7,369 bases of DNA from Lysobacterales bacterium (lineage in GTDB: Bacteria; Pseudomonadota; Gammaproteobacteria; Xanthomonadales; SZUA-36), in NCBI GenBank assembly GCA_030637665.1, contig DAOWGA010000318.1, positions 1-7,369 on the forward strand. The letters run 5' to 3'. Both the position numbers and the translations under genes were made by a program. Below the pieces are notes generated by a model that saw nothing but the letters and a program-made list of their open reading frames with translations, made no database searches and was not told the origin of the DNA. Shown piece after piece: positions 6,340 through 7,369 of this stretch; the first letter of the stretch is position 1; each line of letters opens with the position of its first letter.

Positions 6340-7317
6340 ATGGTCGAATCCAGCCGCAATCCAGGCAAGGCCTTTAGGACAGGTGTTGTCATGGATCCGA
6401 TCGCCGGCATCAAAACCTACAAAGACTCGACTTTCGCCATGTTGCTGGAGGCCCAGAGCCGCGGGCATGAACTGTTCTACATGGAGCCGGGCGACCTGAC
6501 CGTAGCGGATGGTGTGGCCAGGGGCCACATGTGTCGGCTCAGTGTCAGGGATAACGGCGATGATTGGTTTACACTCGGTCAAAGCAAAAATCTTGAACTC
6601 GCAGGGCTCGACATCATATTGATGAGAAAGGACCCGCCGTTTAACATGGACTATGTCTACACCACCTACATCCTGGATCTCGCGGAGAAGGCCGGTGTGA
6701 CGGTGGTCAATCGCCCGCAGGCATTACGGGATGCCAACGAAAAATGTTTCATTACACATTTCCCGCAATGTTGCGTGCCGGCCTTGATTACCCGCAGCTC
6801 GACGGAGATCAAGGGTTTTGTCAAAGAACACGCCCTCTCGGTGGTCAAACCACTGGATGGTATGGGAGGGGAGTCGATTTTCCAGGTGCGCCCGGAAGAT
6901 CCGAATCTGAACGTCATTCTTGAGACCATCACCAAAGGTGATCGTGACCTGGTCATGGTCCAGCAATACATCCCCGAGATCACACAGGGTGACAAACGCA
7001 TCCTGGTCATCAATGGAGAGCCTGTGCCTTACGCCCTGGCCCGGATTCCGGGCGAGGGGGATTTCAGGGGTAACCTGGCCAAGGGTGGCACCGGAGTGGG
7101 AGTGGCGCTGACGGATCGGGATCGATGGATTGTCGGCGAAGTAGCGCCGCAGCTGGTGCGTCGCGGTATCGTGTTTGCCGGCCTGGACGTAATCGGTGAC
7201 TGGTTGACGGAAGTCAACGTCACCAGCCCGACGTGCATCCGTGAACTCGATGCACAATACGGCCTCAATATTGCGGGTGATTTATTTGACGCCCTGGAGA
7301 AATCCAGGCAGGGATGA
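6340..7317 (+). CDS. gshB: Glutathione synthetase
   Basis: GshB catalyses the second step of glutathione synthesis in the cytoplasm, the ATP-dependent joining of gamma-glutamylcysteine and glycine. The 325-residue protein is close to the roughly 316 residues of the E. coli enzyme. It has the N-terminal VVMDPIAGIKTYKDSTFAMLLEAQ (16-39), MRKDPPF (95-101), VVNRPQALRDANEK (122-135), and the ATP-grasp elements KPLDGMGG (170-177), GDKR (217-220), RGNLAKGG (243-250) and EVNVTSPTC (291-299). All match the family strongly, so activity is likely intact. ATG at 6340 is preferred: AAGGAAGGA at 6328-6336 precedes it and the family block begins soon after. A TTG start at 6262 would add 26 unmatched residues. 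Residues 1-12 (MVESSRNPGKAF) are still about ten longer than E. coli GshB. The divergent placement beside pilG is the same as in Pseudomonas aeruginosa; no functional link to pili is evident. Confidence 0.97.
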   Translation: MVESSRNPGKAFRTGVVMDPIAGIKTYKDSTFAMLLEAQSRGHELFYMEPGDLTVADGVARGHMCRLSVRDNGDDWFTLGQSKNLELAGLDIILMRKDPPFNMDYVYTTYILDLAEKAGVTVVNRPQALRDANEKCFITHFPQCCVPALITRSSTEIKGFVKEHALSVVKPLDGMGGESIFQVRPEDPNLNVILETITKGDRDLVMVQQYIPEITQGDKRILVINGEPVPYALARIPGEGDFRGNLAKGGTGVGVALTDRDRWIVGEVAPQLVRRGIVFAGLDVIGDWLTEVNVTSPTCIRELDAQYGLNIAGDLFDALEKSRQG

Positions 7318-7336
7318 GAGTACTACAGGGATGATC

Positions 7337-7369
7337 ATGAACTGGAATGGAAACGGGACATGGATGCAG
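7337..7369 (+). CDS. Possible start of a further gene after gshB, cut by window edge
   Basis: ATG at 7337 opens a frame (MNWNGNGTWMQ) that runs to the window end, with AGGG at 7327-7330, 6 nt upstream. An in-frame ATG at 7331 is a second option. Eleven codons are too few to assign a product. In Pseudomonas aeruginosa a TonB-family gene follows gshB, but nothing visible here confirms that. Another frame (EYYRDDHELEWKRDMDA, running on from the gshB stop) also looks protein-like but has no good start codon before 7360. No terminator is seen between gshB and this point. Confidence 0.25.
   Translation, partial: MNWNGNGTWMQ

Noticed and set aside
6211..6582. 123-codon open frame on the minus strand covering the intergenic region and the 5' end of gshB
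   Set aside because: It overlaps the gshB start and has no recognisable motif. It could in principle encode a small protein upstream of pilG, but nothing in it supports this.
6724..7257. 177-codon open frame on the minus strand
   Set aside because: It is antisense to gshB, whose family motifs run throughout the plus strand.
7318..7336. Search for a terminator after gshB
   Set aside because: No GC-rich inverted repeat with a T-tract is visible in the short stretch available.

Overview
The window holds the start of a type IV pilus chemosensory (Pil-Chp) operon on the minus strand and the glutathione synthetase gene gshB on the plus strand. They are divergently transcribed from a shared region of about 260 bp. 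GshB, PilG, PilI and PilJ all resemble their Pseudomonas counterparts, and the gshB|pilG divergent junction is the one I know from Pseudomonas aeruginosa. This points to a gammaproteobacterium, with GC in the mid-50s by eye. I cannot name a genus. No mobile elements, CRISPR arrays, tRNAs or rRNAs are visible, so this looks like ordinary chromosomal core DNA.

Layout, right to left on the minus strand: pilG (response regulator, 6077-5652), pilI (CheW-like adaptor, 5600-5052), pilJ (transmembrane methyl-accepting receptor, 5038-2924) and chpA (the giant CheA-type kinase, from 2934 to the left edge). Gaps shrink along the operon: 51 nt, then 13 nt, then an 11-nt overlap, as expected for one transcript with translational coupling. 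Only the first 978 residues of ChpA are present. The reading frame is open to base 1, and the missing part should carry further HPt domains, the ATPase, the CheW-like domain and the receiver. Compared with P. aeruginosa (pilG-pilH-pilI-pilJ-pilK-chpA), neither pilH nor pilK lies between these genes.

The intergenic region (6078-6339) holds candidate back-to-back promoter elements around an AT-rich core near 6210-6219. On the pilG side it has two inverted repeats. The nearer one (6101-6126) becomes a fully paired 10-bp stem only in the minus-strand transcript, because its one mismatch is a G.U pair there. On the plus strand, gshB (6340-7317) is complete and carries the ATP-grasp motifs of the family. 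The last 50 bases after gshB may hold the start of another gene.

Working model: PilJ senses at the inner membrane, probably the periplasmic pilin or surface-contact state as in Pseudomonas. PilI couples it to ChpA, and ChpA phosphorylates PilG, which would control pilus extension and, in Pseudomonas, cAMP production. gshB is a metabolic neighbour kept by synteny, with no evident functional link. I see no undescribed system here. The points most worth checking are the pilG leader hairpins, the compact pilH/pilK-less gene order and the arrangement of degenerate versus canonical HPt modules in ChpA.
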